This document shows, one piece after another, positions 1 to 8,378 of a DNA stretch of 34,869 bases (positions within the stretch are counted from its first letter, which is position 1; each line of letters begins with the position of its first letter). The notes beneath the pieces were generated by a model. It was not told the origin of the DNA, searched no databases, and saw only the letters and a list, made by a program, of their open reading frames with translations. A program made the position numbers and the translations under genes. The DNA comes from Niabella sp. GTDB lineage: Bacteria; Bacteroidota; Bacteroidia; Chitinophagales; Chitinophagaceae. The DNA lies in contig JAGIAQ010000039.1 of assembly GCA_017744795.1 (NCBI GenBank), forward strand, positions 1 to 34,869. The letters are read 5' to 3'.

Positions 1-1289
1 TCCTTTAACAGCCGGCTCGTTGTTCGCCAGGAAATTCCTGAAGAATTTACCGTTACATTATAAGGGCCGGAAGTGATTTTTTGGTAGAAGCCCATCGTCT
101 GATAAGAATCGGTGGCAGCGTCATACGTTTCCGTCTCTGCTATCTGATATACATATAAACCGCGGATGTATGCTTTTTGTGATGATACAGCTGCTTTTAT
201 CATAAAATTGCGTTGCGCTTCATCTGAACCAATGTAGCCGTCCAGGGCTTTTCGAGGAATATTGCATTCTGTTATAATATAATCCTTTGTGTTACCATAT
301 TGATATTTCGCAAGTACTGATTCAAAACTATTTTTCCGGTCCACGATCGTTTTAGCTGCCTCATCGGAGTTTTTATTATTTCCCAAATAGTACATGGGGT
401 ATATGTGAAAGCTAACACAGTCAAATAAGGCACCGCCTTTATCCGGGTAGGCAGCGGTTGCTGCTCCGCCTGCGGGGTTATCTGTATTTCTTAATACCGC
501 ATCTAAAAATCCCTCATATCCGATACCTCCCAAACATACCAGCGCTGTCGGGTCAAGCTTTTTTACGATTTCATGAGTGATCCGCAGCATTCTCACATAA
601 CTTTGTATCGGCGCATAAAACCCAACCAGGTCGCAGGGGTCCGGATCCGCTTTTGTCCAGCTTTGCGTTGGGTACCAATTACTTGTAAAGTCCGGCTCGT
701 TCCATACTTCCCAAAATTTAACATAAGCTCCATAGGTCTTTACTACATCATATACATATTTCGCATAATAATTATTGGCATTAACGCTTCCGTCCTGGTT
801 CCAGATAGATGTGTAAAGGTTGGCAAAGGTTCCTGATTGATTTGCTGCACAATAGTGAGTTGTGTCCCGGTGCGCATCAGTTGGCCCATTTAGAAAAACT
901 ACGTTATCTTTTGCTCCCAGCTGCTGGTAATAGGCAAAGGTACTTAAACGGTTTGTGAGCCCCCATTGCGCCAGAAAGCTTTCATAGAGCGCCGGGCGCA
1001 AACTATTTACCCCAACCCCCGGCGTATTAGGAGAGCCAATAAGAATTTCTGCTAATTTCTCATCGGGCCAATTAGCACCATAGTAACCCATATTTGAGCC
1101 ATAAAGGAAGGGAGTGCCTGAAGATGGGGGAGGCGGTGTGGATACGTTATCATTTTTAGAAGAACCCGCAGCAGAAGAATCTTTGGGAATCGGATCGGTC
1201 TTGAAATTTTGAACTTTGGAACATGACAAAAAAGAAATAGTAAGTAATATAGCTATGATAAAACGAACTGGGGAGTAGGCGAAACGCAT
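1..1289 (-). CDS. Clan GH-A-like glycoside hydrolase lipoprotein, 3' end cut by window edge
   Basis: An open frame runs from the ATG at 1289 to the window edge with no stop, giving about 429 residues. It opens with a lipoprotein signal: basic start, hydrophobic core, lipobox SFLSC with Cys23. A Ser/Pro/Asp-rich linker follows, then a TIM-barrel-like glycosidase domain. The motif VWNEP puts a candidate acid/base Glu at residue 198, and IITECN puts a candidate nucleophile Glu at about 341, the usual clan GH-A pair on strands 4 and 7. The likely location is the outer membrane or periplasm, anchored by lipid. It lies downstream of, and on the same strand as, a polysaccharide flippase, which suggests a role in trimming or releasing an exported polysaccharide, as GH39 PslG does in Pseudomonas. 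The exact GH family and substrate cannot be read from sequence. Confidence 0.8.
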   Translation of the reverse strand, partial: MRFAYSPVRFIIAILLTISFLSCSKVQNFKTDPIPKDSSAAGSSKNDNVSTPPPPSSGTPFLYGSNMGYYGANWPDEKLAEILIGSPNTPGVGVNSLRPALYESFLAQWGLTNRLSTFAYYQQLGAKDNVVFLNGPTDAHRDTTHYCAANQSGTFANLYTSIWNQDGSVNANNYYAKYVYDVVKTYGAYVKFWEVWNEPDFTSNWYPTQSWTKADPDPCDLVGFYAPIQSYVRMLRITHEIVKKLDPTALVCLGGIGYEGFLDAVLRNTDNPAGGAATAAYPDKGGALFDCVSFHIYPMYYLGNNKNSDEAAKTIVDRKNSFESVLAKYQYGNTKDYIITECNIPRKALDGYIGSDEAQRNFMIKAAVSSQKAYIRGLYVYQIAETETYDAATDSYQTMGFYQKITSGPYNVTVNSSGISWRTTSRLLK

Positions 1290-1477
1290 GAAAATAAACG
1301 ATTTAAATTATTAATAACGATTTATAAGGAAAAAGTATATTTAATTATTTTAATGTTTAAGCTAGACAAAAATATTGCCAAATGTCCCAATAAAAAAATG
1401 TCCGCTAAATGGGAGGGACGTAAAGAAGTTTTTTTGAGAGAGATTTTTTTCCTTAACTAATTGAATATAATAATTAT
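1290..1477. other. AT-rich gap between flippase and glycosidase
   Basis: This is 188 bp of AT-rich sequence between two co-directional minus-strand genes. I see no convincing TANNTTTG element and no strong terminator hairpin. The two genes could share a transcript or the glycosidase could have a promoter I cannot recognise. Confidence 0.5.
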
Positions 1478-2815
1478 TTATATATTTATTGGGGGTTGCT
1501 TTTTATTTGTTAAATATTTCTTAACTAATTCAGGGTAAAATTGTACAGCGTAATAAACAGATCTCCTGGTATTGATATTAAAGTTTTTCTTTAAAAAATA
1601 TCTGGACAATAGAAAGCCTGCGAGCCCACTTACGAGACTGGAATACGCAGCTCCGAAGATTCCAAATGATTTTATTAATATTAAGTTAGATATGATGATT
1701 ACTACTATCAAAATCAATAAGATATAAAAATTTAGCTTGGATTTACCCGTTGAGTTCAGAATGGTGCCACCCTGCCGTATAAAAGGACTAATTACCCCGC
1801 CTAATAATGTAATTCTGAGAAGAGAAATTGATTCGTCATATTTTTCTCCCCCCAAAAAGTGGATGACTACACCTGAAAAAAGGAGTAAGCAAAAAATAAG
1901 TGGTATTTGAATGGCGAGAATAATCCCTACAGACTTTTCATAAAGATGCTTGATATCCGCCTCTCCTTTGGTTGCCGCTATTTTGGAGCTCTGCGGGTAC
2001 AAAATTGTTGCCATTGCCAGGGCCGGAATGTCTACTACACTAGAAATGCGGACGGCGATGTTAAAAATACCACTTGCTGTTTTTGAAAGCATTGATCCCA
2101 GCATCATTTGGTCAGTAGTACTCCAAAGCATTGTGCTTAAAGTAACTCCAAAAGTGAATTTCCCGAAATTAAAAATCTTTTTCCCCCAAATCTTATCAAA
2201 TTTTAAAGAATAGTGGATCCTTTTATAAGAGTACAATAAGGCTATCAGCATAGCTATACCAACGCTGAGAACTTGTACCAAAACAAACGTTTGTAACTTG
2301 GCGGGGGTCTTGTTAATCCAGCAATAAATTACAAAGCCTAAAAAAATAAATTGGCGGGCAGTATTGGAGAGGAAATTTCCTGTAAAACTTAAATGTGCTT
2401 GTTCGATACAATTCACCTGGTTCAGAATCGCAGAAAAGACCAGTGCAATCAGGTACAGGTGAAACATAGTGTTTATTTCCGCAGATTTCCAGCTATGGCC
2501 AAGCCAGGGGCCGATCGTCAGCAGCAGGATTGCGATCAGAACGGTCATTCCCATATTAATGACAAAGGTTGCGGTATTAATTTCTTTTTTGTCCTGGGGT
2601 TTACCTGATGCCAGAAACTTAACCAGTGCTTCCTGTGTAAGCCCATTGCGTGCAGTCTCTAAAACACTGACGGTTGCTAAAAAAAGAACCCATGTGCCAT
2701 ATTCTTCGGGAGATAACACCCGAACCAGGATATAAAGGCTAAGAAAACCAAAAAAAACAGTTAATAGTTGTTGGGCAATGTTAATGATCCCATTTTTTAT
2801 CCAGTAGTTAGGCAT
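1478..2815 (-). CDS. Polysaccharide flippase (Wzx/MATE-like oligosaccharide transporter)
   Basis: The product is a 445-residue, strongly hydrophobic protein with about 12 predicted membrane segments spread over its whole length and a short basic C-terminal tail. Length, the N-terminal pattern (an amphipathic start followed by a long helix containing ILVRVLSPEEYGTWVL) and the YG motif near residue 40 fit the polysaccharide biosynthesis/RfbX family. Family members move undecaprenyl-linked repeat units across the inner membrane. Neighbours are two lipoprotein glycosidases and an ATP-grasp enzyme, so it probably serves a capsule, exopolysaccharide or O-antigen-like polymer. No polymerase or glycosyltransferases are in view, so the locus is either compact or split. 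The stretch is clearly more AT-rich than the aromatic operon further right. Confidence 0.88.
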   Translation of the reverse strand: MPNYWIKNGIINIAQQLLTVFFGFLSLYILVRVLSPEEYGTWVLFLATVSVLETARNGLTQEALVKFLASGKPQDKKEINTATFVINMGMTVLIAILLLTIGPWLGHSWKSAEINTMFHLYLIALVFSAILNQVNCIEQAHLSFTGNFLSNTARQFIFLGFVIYCWINKTPAKLQTFVLVQVLSVGIAMLIALLYSYKRIHYSLKFDKIWGKKIFNFGKFTFGVTLSTMLWSTTDQMMLGSMLSKTASGIFNIAVRISSVVDIPALAMATILYPQSSKIAATKGEADIKHLYEKSVGIILAIQIPLIFCLLLFSGVVIHFLGGEKYDESISLLRITLLGGVISPFIRQGGTILNSTGKSKLNFYILLILIVVIIISNLILIKSFGIFGAAYSSLVSGLAGFLLSRYFLKKNFNINTRRSVYYAVQFYPELVKKYLTNKKQPPINI

Positions 2816-3194
2816 TGGACTTTCAATAGTTTTTGTATACTTATATGGCGCAAGTTATCTCAAATAACGATATATCGTTGTTTTTCCTCGCCAGGCATAA
2901 AATTTCATTCAAAATTCTGAGCAATAATATTGGAAAGGAGCCTTGTATTTTGTAAAACGCTGTATTAATTATGTTGTATACTGTTATTATCCTGCTTTTG
3001 TTTATAAAAGTTCTGTTGTCGTTTGTATCGGTATAGATAGTGGCTTTGCAGCATTTAATATATTGATTTTTTTTATAAAACATAGAGGATAAGCTTAAAA
3101 AGAGGTACCTTTGTTTGCCTCGTAGAAAATAAAAAAAAGTTTCTACAGGCGTATTAAAAAACGGGTTGAACGGATTACCACAAATGAGCGCTTT
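2816..3194. other. AT-rich divergent intergenic region
   Basis: This 379-bp gap lies between the divergent flippase and ATP-grasp genes. It is AT-rich and low in complexity. The only recognisable element is TACCTTTG at 3106-3113. A minus-strand open frame crosses it (2841-3380), but its composition is unlike a protein and it overlaps the start of the ATP-grasp gene, so I do not call it. Confidence 0.5.
3106..3113 (+). promoter_or_regulatory. Candidate Bacteroidota promoter -7 element for the ATP-grasp gene
   Basis: TACCTTTG matches the Bacteroidota -7 consensus TANNTTTG and faces the ATP-grasp gene, whose ATG lies about 80 bp downstream. I see no clear TTTG -33 element, so this is a single-box call. 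Confidence 0.4.
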
Positions 3195-4361
3195 ATGTTT
3201 TCGATACTGATCGTTTGCAGAGGAAATTGGGACACTCTTGCTGAAATGCCTTATGTCTTGAAGAAAGGCGGCGGTGATAAAGTAGATGTATATTGTTCGG
3301 ATCAATCCTGGCTTATCTGCAATAGTTATTATGATACCTGGTATAAAAGTGCGCTTGAAGATCAGGATTTTGTCCAACAATTAATAGAATTGGTGAACCG
3401 TAATCATTATGATTGGGTGATCGTTGGCGATGAGCCGGCTGTTGAATTACTGAATCGCACTATTAAATCTGATGACGATTTTTTAAAGATAATGCCCCTT
3501 ACAAAGCTGGAATGGAGATCAGTTTTGTCTTCAAAAATAGGATTGGCCAGGTTTTGCGAGAGTAATAGCATTGCTGCACCTGGCTACCAGATATATAACC
3601 AGGAATCTGATGGGGAGAAGATAAAGTCCAATTTAAAATTTCCGGTAGTACCTAAAATTGATTTTAGCTGGGGGGGAGAAGGAATGGTTGTTTGGGATAC
3701 ACCCGATGCTTTTGACAAAGCAATACCTACGATTCCCGTTAACAAAAATATACTGATACAAGAATATATAATCGGGAAAGAACATCCTGTGGAGGCTTTG
3801 TTTTTCAAAGGGAAGCTGCTTATGTATCAAACCTCTGAGATCACAAAATATAGCGGCAACAAATTCTCTATAACCACGCAGCGAAACTTTTTTGATTGTC
3901 CGGATATTAAGGAGCGATTAGTACAGTTGGGCGAAAAGCTCGGTTTGAACGGCTTCGTTAGTATCGCTTATATTTTTGATTCCAGAGATGGCAGTTATAA
4001 TTTAATTGAGGTGGATACCCGACCCAATTCCTGGACTGCCGCGGGTCGGTTTCTGTCGCCGGATCTTCTGAATGCCATCCGGCACATTACCGGGAAGAAT
4101 TATTCTGAACCGTTGGCGCAGGAAGGTATAAAAGCGTCAAAGAAGAATGTAGCTTTATTTTATAAGGATTTAAGAAGGACGTACTGGGATAAAGATCTCA
4201 AAACTGCTGCCCGGTGGGTCTTTAATATAAATGGGTACTGGCGGTATATTCCTTTCTATGATTTTACATTATTCAGAAAAGCGACCTCCAGTATTGTTAA
4301 GGAAATTTATACGGTTTATAAGGATAAATACTTCTCTAAAAAAGTTCAGAAAAGCGCTTAA
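3195..4361 (+). CDS. ATP-grasp domain protein, probable carboxylate-amine ligase
   Basis: The 388-residue protein begins with a Rossmann-like segment (ILIVCRGNWDT) and continues into an ATP-grasp fold. The glycine-rich ATP loop is at about residues 152-163 (PKIDFSWGGEGM), the adenine-contacting strand is ILIQEYIIGKEHPVEALFF, and the Mg-binding strand is near 269-280 (LIEVDTRPNSW, the counterpart of the usual E-N-P-R). ATP-grasp enzymes of this sort join a carboxylate to an amine or thiol through an acyl-phosphate. The C-terminal 80 residues are basic and aromatic. Its position among polysaccharide genes suggests it modifies a sugar or peptide part of the polymer, but the substrate is unknown. 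The start at 3195 gives a natural first beta strand; no strong ribosome binding site is seen. Confidence 0.75.
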   Translation: MFSILIVCRGNWDTLAEMPYVLKKGGGDKVDVYCSDQSWLICNSYYDTWYKSALEDQDFVQQLIELVNRNHYDWVIVGDEPAVELLNRTIKSDDDFLKIMPLTKLEWRSVLSSKIGLARFCESNSIAAPGYQIYNQESDGEKIKSNLKFPVVPKIDFSWGGEGMVVWDTPDAFDKAIPTIPVNKNILIQEYIIGKEHPVEALFFKGKLLMYQTSEITKYSGNKFSITTQRNFFDCPDIKERLVQLGEKLGLNGFVSIAYIFDSRDGSYNLIEVDTRPNSWTAAGRFLSPDLLNAIRHITGKNYSEPLAQEGIKASKKNVALFYKDLRRTYWDKDLKTAARWVFNINGYWRYIPFYDFTLFRKATSSIVKEIYTVYKDKYFSKKVQKSA

Positions 4362-5929
4362 TTCATTACATCTGTCTTTACAAACACCGGCTTTTCTGAT
4401 ACATCGAAATAAACGTTTCCCTTGTTAACAGAAAGATTTTGCGTTGAGCCCTGGTTTTTGCCCGGGGTCATCGTTGTCAGTTGAATGTTTTTTGCCGCCG
4501 CCGGAACGGGTAAGGCGTAGCCGGCTATTTTATAATCTTTACTGGTTTTTGCCCAAACTACATATACTCCCTTCGTTGAAGAGGCGTCTTTGAATTTATA
4601 GATCAGTACATTGGGATCGGGAGAGCGCAGCGTTCCGATAAAATACATATTAGTCAATACCTGTTTCAAAGTATAGACATAGTACCATGATTTTTTTGGG
4701 GTAAAATTTCCTTTAGGCCCTATCAGGCCACTGGAGGAAAACCAGGTTTTGTCGTTGGGGTTAACATCCCTGGAAACAAACATTTGCGCCCGGTCAACCC
4801 CGGCTGCTGCAAAGGCAAGATAGGCACGCACCAGCCAGATCGCCTGTACCTCCTGCAGATCCATAGAACCAATCGGAGGGGGGGCCAGCACCGATTGCGG
4901 GTTAGTGTCCCAGCCAAATTCCGAAACCCATACTTCTTTGCCGGGAAGGTTGTGATCGCGGTATGCAACAATGGCCGATAGTTTTTCTCTGAAATGAGCA
5001 TCTTCGGGGCTTAGCGCCGGACCGCCTCCCTGCCAGCTGCCGCCTTTAAACGCGTAAATATGAAAATTTAAAACATCGGCAGCAAATTTTTTGTCTTTTC
5101 GATTATTTTCAAACCAGGACTTCATTCGTTTAATATAATCTATGTTTACATCTACCAGTCCTCCCATTACTAATTTTAGTGACGGGTCTGCGTTCTTGAT
5201 GCCATATTGTTTACCATATTTATTCATTGTGTTGCAGTGTCCGTCATAATCGGCACTGGCCATTGCGGCGTATTCTTCCGGGAGAAATTCTGCATCACGT
5301 CCCCGCCATTTTTTATCCTGTTCATTCCAGTCCTCCACATAGTTCAGATAATTAAGACCCGAAAGCTTCGGTTGATTGCCAGCCAGCAGTAGATTTGCCT
5401 CCGGCACTTTAACGTTCCCATATCGTGCTGCAAACTGGTATGAGTAATTTGCTTTTGCATAATAGGAATAAGGGGATGCAGGATTGGCGCCGATTGAATC
5501 CAATGGTTTATTGTCCCCGTTAAAATCGCCGCTGTGCGGCAGCCAGTTTACCGATACCTGCAAACAGGGGGACACCTGAATAGCATTTTGTTTTAAGCTT
5601 CTGTAAAAATCATCACAGCTCCAGCCGGGGTAGCTGGGGGCAAACTGCATCTGATTATTGGGAAACCCGGGATAAGCACTGCTGTAATTGCCTTCGTCCC
5701 AGGCCCAATTGTGGTACTCTCTTATAAATCCAACCGCAGCCAGTTTATCTACAGGGTCGTCAATAAACCCGTTTGCCCCGATAAAGTGATCCATCGTAGT
5801 AACCCTTGTTCCCCGATGCACCGAATCACTTCCGGCTGCTCCCTGGCGTTCTTTTCCATTACCTATGTGGCAGGAAAATAAAAGAAAGGTGACGAAACCT
5901 GGTATCAGCAGCAGTTTATTAGTTTGCAT
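4358..5929 (-). CDS. Clan GH-A-like glycoside hydrolase lipoprotein
   Basis: This 523-residue protein has a lipoprotein signal peptide (LLFSC, Cys20) and a long TIM-barrel-like domain. VEDWNEQ gives a candidate acid/base Glu at 203 and WVSEFGWD a candidate nucleophile Glu at 337, so the spacing closely matches the truncated glycosidase at the left edge (198 and about 341). The last 100 residues look like a beta-sandwich, as in GH39-type and related enzymes. It is probably a lipid-anchored envelope glycosidase. The gene converges on the ATP-grasp gene and their stop codons overlap in TTAA. With its homolog-like partner it brackets the flippase, pointing to shared work on one polysaccharide. 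The precise GH family is uncertain. Confidence 0.8.
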   Translation of the reverse strand: MQTNKLLLIPGFVTFLLFSCHIGNGKERQGAAGSDSVHRGTRVTTMDHFIGANGFIDDPVDKLAAVGFIREYHNWAWDEGNYSSAYPGFPNNQMQFAPSYPGWSCDDFYRSLKQNAIQVSPCLQVSVNWLPHSGDFNGDNKPLDSIGANPASPYSYYAKANYSYQFAARYGNVKVPEANLLLAGNQPKLSGLNYLNYVEDWNEQDKKWRGRDAEFLPEEYAAMASADYDGHCNTMNKYGKQYGIKNADPSLKLVMGGLVDVNIDYIKRMKSWFENNRKDKKFAADVLNFHIYAFKGGSWQGGGPALSPEDAHFREKLSAIVAYRDHNLPGKEVWVSEFGWDTNPQSVLAPPPIGSMDLQEVQAIWLVRAYLAFAAAGVDRAQMFVSRDVNPNDKTWFSSSGLIGPKGNFTPKKSWYYVYTLKQVLTNMYFIGTLRSPDPNVLIYKFKDASSTKGVYVVWAKTSKDYKIAGYALPVPAAAKNIQLTTMTPGKNQGSTQNLSVNKGNVYFDVSEKPVFVKTDVMN

Positions 5930-6065
5930 ACCTTTAAAGTTAAATGATTTTCTTCCGATATGTTATCATATTCATGAATACAAAGGGCTAAAAAATATTT
6001 CTGGACCGGTGAAGTGCCTGCGGTCTTCGAAATTCCTTAGTGCTCAGTGGCAAAAAAACAACGGT
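5930..6065. other. Gap upstream of the second glycosidase
   Basis: This 136-bp gap separates the start of the minus-strand glycosidase from the stop of rluD. It should hold the glycosidase promoter, but no exact TANNTTTG match was found. Confidence 0.4.
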
Positions 6066-7139
6066 TTATTGTTCCCTGCCGGTATATCGCCGCCATTTTT
6101 CAATGACCTGTTCCATATCCTGTGGCAACGGACTGTCAAACAGGATATCCTGCTCTGTATCCGGATGCACAAAACCCAGTGTTTTGGCATGTAAAGCCTG
6201 CCGGGGGCAAAGCGCAAAGCAGTTTTCTACAAATTGTTTGTACTTGGTATAAACCGTTCCTTTTACAATTTTGTCGCCCCCGTAGAAATCATCATTAAAA
6301 AGCGGATGACCAATGTGTTTCATATGCACCCGGATCTGGTGGGTACGGCCTGTTTCTAAAATACATTGCACTAAGGTTACATAACCAAAACGTTCCAGTA
6401 CTTTATAGTGGGTGATCGCCTCCTTGCCATGTTCTCCTTCGGGATAGGCCTCAAATAATTTACGGAAACGCTGGTGCCGGCCCACATGCGCAACGATGGT
6501 TCCTTCATCGGCCTCCATATCGCCCCAAACCAGTGCAATATATTTCCGGCTTACGGTATGATCGAAAAACTGTTTGGCCAGGAAGCGCATGGCGTGCTCT
6601 GTTTTGGCAAGCACCAATAAGCCACTGGTATTTTTGTCGATGCGATGCACCAGGCCAAAACGAGGCAGGGTTGTTTCGGTAATAGCTGCGTTTTCCTGCT
6701 GCAGGTGATAGGCCACACCGTTTAAAAGCGTGCCGTCGTAATTGCCCGAACCGGGGTGCACCACCATGCCGGGCGTTTTGTTGATGATCATAACGGCATC
6801 ATCCTCGTATTCGATATTGAGGGGAATGTTTTGGGGAACGATATCGCTTTCATCGGGGGCTGTATCAGTATACACCACAATTTCCTGTGCGCCCTTTAGC
6901 TTGTAGTTCGGCTTTATTCCTTTGCCGTCAACCAATACCATTTTATTATGAATGGCCTGCTGGATCTTGTTGCGGGTGGCCCCCTCGATCCGGTTCATCA
7001 GGTATTTATCGATGCGGAAAGGCTCCTGGCCTTTATCCGTTTTGTACACAAATTTCTGGTACAGGGCGTCATTGCTATCCGTGCCTTCGGCAAAGTCTTC
7101 GGGTTCTTCCGCTCTGTTTATTAACATTGATTGATCCAT
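6066..7139 (-). CDS. rluD: RluD-family 23S rRNA pseudouridine synthase
   Basis: The product is a 357-residue RluA/RluD-type pseudouridine synthase. An S4 RNA-binding domain starts near residue 41 (FRIDKYLMNRIEG...KIQQAI). The catalytic domain carries VVHPGSGN and the signature HRIDKNTSGLLVLAK, with the catalytic Asp at residue 168. RTHQIRVH and GHPLFND follow. Family members convert uridines of 23S rRNA helix 69 or similar sites to pseudouridine in the cytoplasm. An in-frame ATG lies 25 codons upstream (7214), but a TACCTTTG promoter element sits at 7149-7156, between the two ATGs, so the shorter form starting at 7139 is preferred. An acidic N-terminal stretch precedes the S4 domain. The exact target uridine cannot be told from sequence. 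Confidence 0.93.
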   Translation of the reverse strand: MDQSMLINRAEEPEDFAEGTDSNDALYQKFVYKTDKGQEPFRIDKYLMNRIEGATRNKIQQAIHNKMVLVDGKGIKPNYKLKGAQEIVVYTDTAPDESDIVPQNIPLNIEYEDDAVMIINKTPGMVVHPGSGNYDGTLLNGVAYHLQQENAAITETTLPRFGLVHRIDKNTSGLLVLAKTEHAMRFLAKQFFDHTVSRKYIALVWGDMEADEGTIVAHVGRHQRFRKLFEAYPEGEHGKEAITHYKVLERFGYVTLVQCILETGRTHQIRVHMKHIGHPLFNDDFYGGDKIVKGTVYTKYKQFVENCFALCPRQALHAKTLGFVHPDTEQDILFDSPLPQDMEQVIEKWRRYTGREQ

Positions 7140-7148
7140 TGATTCCGG

Positions 7149-7156
7149 CAAAGGTA
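7149..7156 (-). promoter_or_regulatory. Bacteroidota -7 element for rluD
   Basis: On the minus strand this reads TACCTTTG and ends 9 nt before the ATG at 7139, implying a very short 5' untranslated region. It decides the rluD start. Confidence 0.6.
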
Positions 7157-7261
7157 CTGCATCTGTCGTATCTTGTATTAAAAGACGAGCGCATGGGGCT
7201 AAAAGCTGCCACAAATTCCATCGTTCTGCATGGCAGCATGATTTAAGGATACAACGAGATT

Positions 7262-7398
7262 ATTTTAACCACATAGGCACATAGAACTTTACAGATGCGA
7301 GGAAACATAAAAATACATTAGCAAGGTTCCCCACCACGGTGGGGAACCTATGTTGCCTTAAATGCTATGATTTCTATTGTATCTATGTGGTTTAAAAT
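7262..7398. repeat. Nested inverted repeat with a GC-rich core hairpin
   Basis: The outer arms (7262-7276, ATTTTAACCACATAG, and 7383-7398) are complementary apart from one extra T. The arm sequence resembles the AACCACAAAGGCACAAAG-type intergenic repeat of Bacteroidota. Inside lies a perfect 12-bp inverted repeat, AGGTTCCCCACC at 7324-7335 and its complement at 7338-7349, separated by AC. It lies between the divergent rluD and lipB genes. It is not followed by a clear T-tract on either strand, so a REP-like repeat is likelier than a terminator. Confidence 0.7.
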
Positions 7399-7449
7399 TA
7401 GCCTAAACGATTTAGTTGTACAGAATACAGGAATGCGTCATCTATTATC

Positions 7450-7520
7450 CTATCTGCAAAGACAATAAACACGAATTCTATGCGCCGCCGGCGCTATCGT
7501 GTTCATTGTTTTACAGATAG
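7450..7520. repeat. Long imperfect inverted repeat with GC palindrome tip
   Basis: Arms 7450-7474 and 7497-7520 pair over about 24 bp with a few mismatches and wobbles. The loop contains a second small palindrome, GCGCCG-C-CGGCGC (7482-7494). Together with the repeat at 7262-7398 this explains most of the 495-bp gap upstream of lipB. Function unknown; it could be a REP-type element. Confidence 0.65.
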
Positions 7521-7616
7521 ATGAATCATTTTATTCGTGCATTCGCGGCTTAGTCAATTTATGCGTTTGCCCGGGGCAGACGTTCAGACGGGGTTAAAAA
7601 GTTTAAACAACTTCAA

Positions 7617-7624
7617 TACCTTTG
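7617..7624 (+). promoter_or_regulatory. Bacteroidota -7 element for lipB
   Basis: TACCTTTG ends 10 nt before the lipB ATG at 7635. The implied transcript would start only a few nucleotides before the gene. No clear -33 TTTG is seen. Confidence 0.6.
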
Positions 7625-7634
7625 CAGATCAATT

Positions 7635-8378
7635 ATGAACCAGGAAGTATTTTTCAAAGATATTGGCACCATGCGCTATAAAGACGCCTGGGATTACCAG
7701 GAGCAATTGCTGCAGGAAAACGTAGCAATCAAAACGGCATTGCGGGCGGCAGAGGAGCGCGGTCAAACGACAAATGATAAACCACAAACTATAAATCATT
7801 TGCTGTTCGTAGAGCACCCGCATGTATACACCCTTGGTAAAAGCGGACATATTGAAAATGTTTTGCTGAGCGAAGAGAATCTGGCAAAACGCGGGATCGA
7901 TTTCTTCCGGATCAACCGGGGCGGGGATATCACCTATCATGGCCCGGGCCAGCTGGTGGGTTACCCCATCTTCGACCTGGAACGGTTTTATACGGATATC
8001 GGGCGCTACCTGCGCAATATCGAGGAAGTGATCATTCGAACCCTTGCTGAATACGGTTTAAAAGGAGAACGGTCGCCGGGCGAAACGGGTGTATGGCTCG
8101 ATCCTTTTACAAAAGGCCGCGAACGGAAGATTTGCGCTATCGGCGTGCGCACCAGCCGGTGGATCACTATGCACGGGTTTGCGTTAAATGTAAATACAGA
8201 CCTGGACTATTTTAATTTTATCATCCCCTGTGGTATTCAAAACAAACAGGTGACCTCCTTGCAGAAAGAATTGGGGCAGCAGCTGGATATGGAAGCCGTT
8301 AAGGAAAAACTGAGGAATCATTTTGAGGCCGTGTTTGAAATTTCATTGGTGAATAGCAAGTCGTTGTTGTCTCCTTAA
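7635..8378 (+). CDS. lipB: LipB octanoyl-[ACP]:protein octanoyltransferase
   Basis: The 247-residue LipB transfers octanoyl from acyl carrier protein to lipoyl domains, the first step of lipoate synthesis, in the cytoplasm. The family motifs are present: EHPHVYTLGKSG, RGGDITYHGPGQLVGYPI, then KICAIGVR with the catalytic Lys at 165 and IIPCGI with the nucleophile Cys at 199. No lipA is in the window. Residues about 44-55 (TTNDKPQTINH) are unusual for the family and are encoded by five 7-bp units of the form AAAYNAY (7765-7799), so they look like a repeat expansion accepted in frame just before the first conserved motif. The rest is of normal length. Confidence 0.95.
   Translation: MNQEVFFKDIGTMRYKDAWDYQEQLLQENVAIKTALRAAEERGQTTNDKPQTINHLLFVEHPHVYTLGKSGHIENVLLSEENLAKRGIDFFRINRGGDITYHGPGQLVGYPIFDLERFYTDIGRYLRNIEEVIIRTLAEYGLKGERSPGETGVWLDPFTKGRERKICAIGVRTSRWITMHGFALNVNTDLDYFNFIIPCGIQNKQVTSLQKELGQQLDMEAVKEKLRNHFEAVFEISLVNSKSLLSP
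7765..7799 (+). repeat. Five 7-bp repeats inside lipB
   Basis: AAACGAC, AAATGAT, AAACCAC, AAACTAT and AAATCAT follow one another exactly, all fitting AAAYNAY. The unit is 7 bp, so gain or loss of a single copy would shift the lipB frame. The encoded residues sit in a poorly conserved part of the protein. Confidence 0.75.

Noticed and set aside
573-836. 87-codon plus-strand open frame at the left edge
   Set aside because: It is antisense to the truncated glycosidase, whose lipobox and catalytic-like motifs are clear.
2841-3380. 179-codon minus-strand open frame
   Set aside because: Mostly in AT-rich intergenic sequence, odd amino acid composition with no family motif, and it overlaps the start of the well-supported ATP-grasp gene.
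7262-7398. Rho-independent terminator of rluD or lipB
   Set aside because: It lies upstream of both divergent genes and lacks a T-tract.
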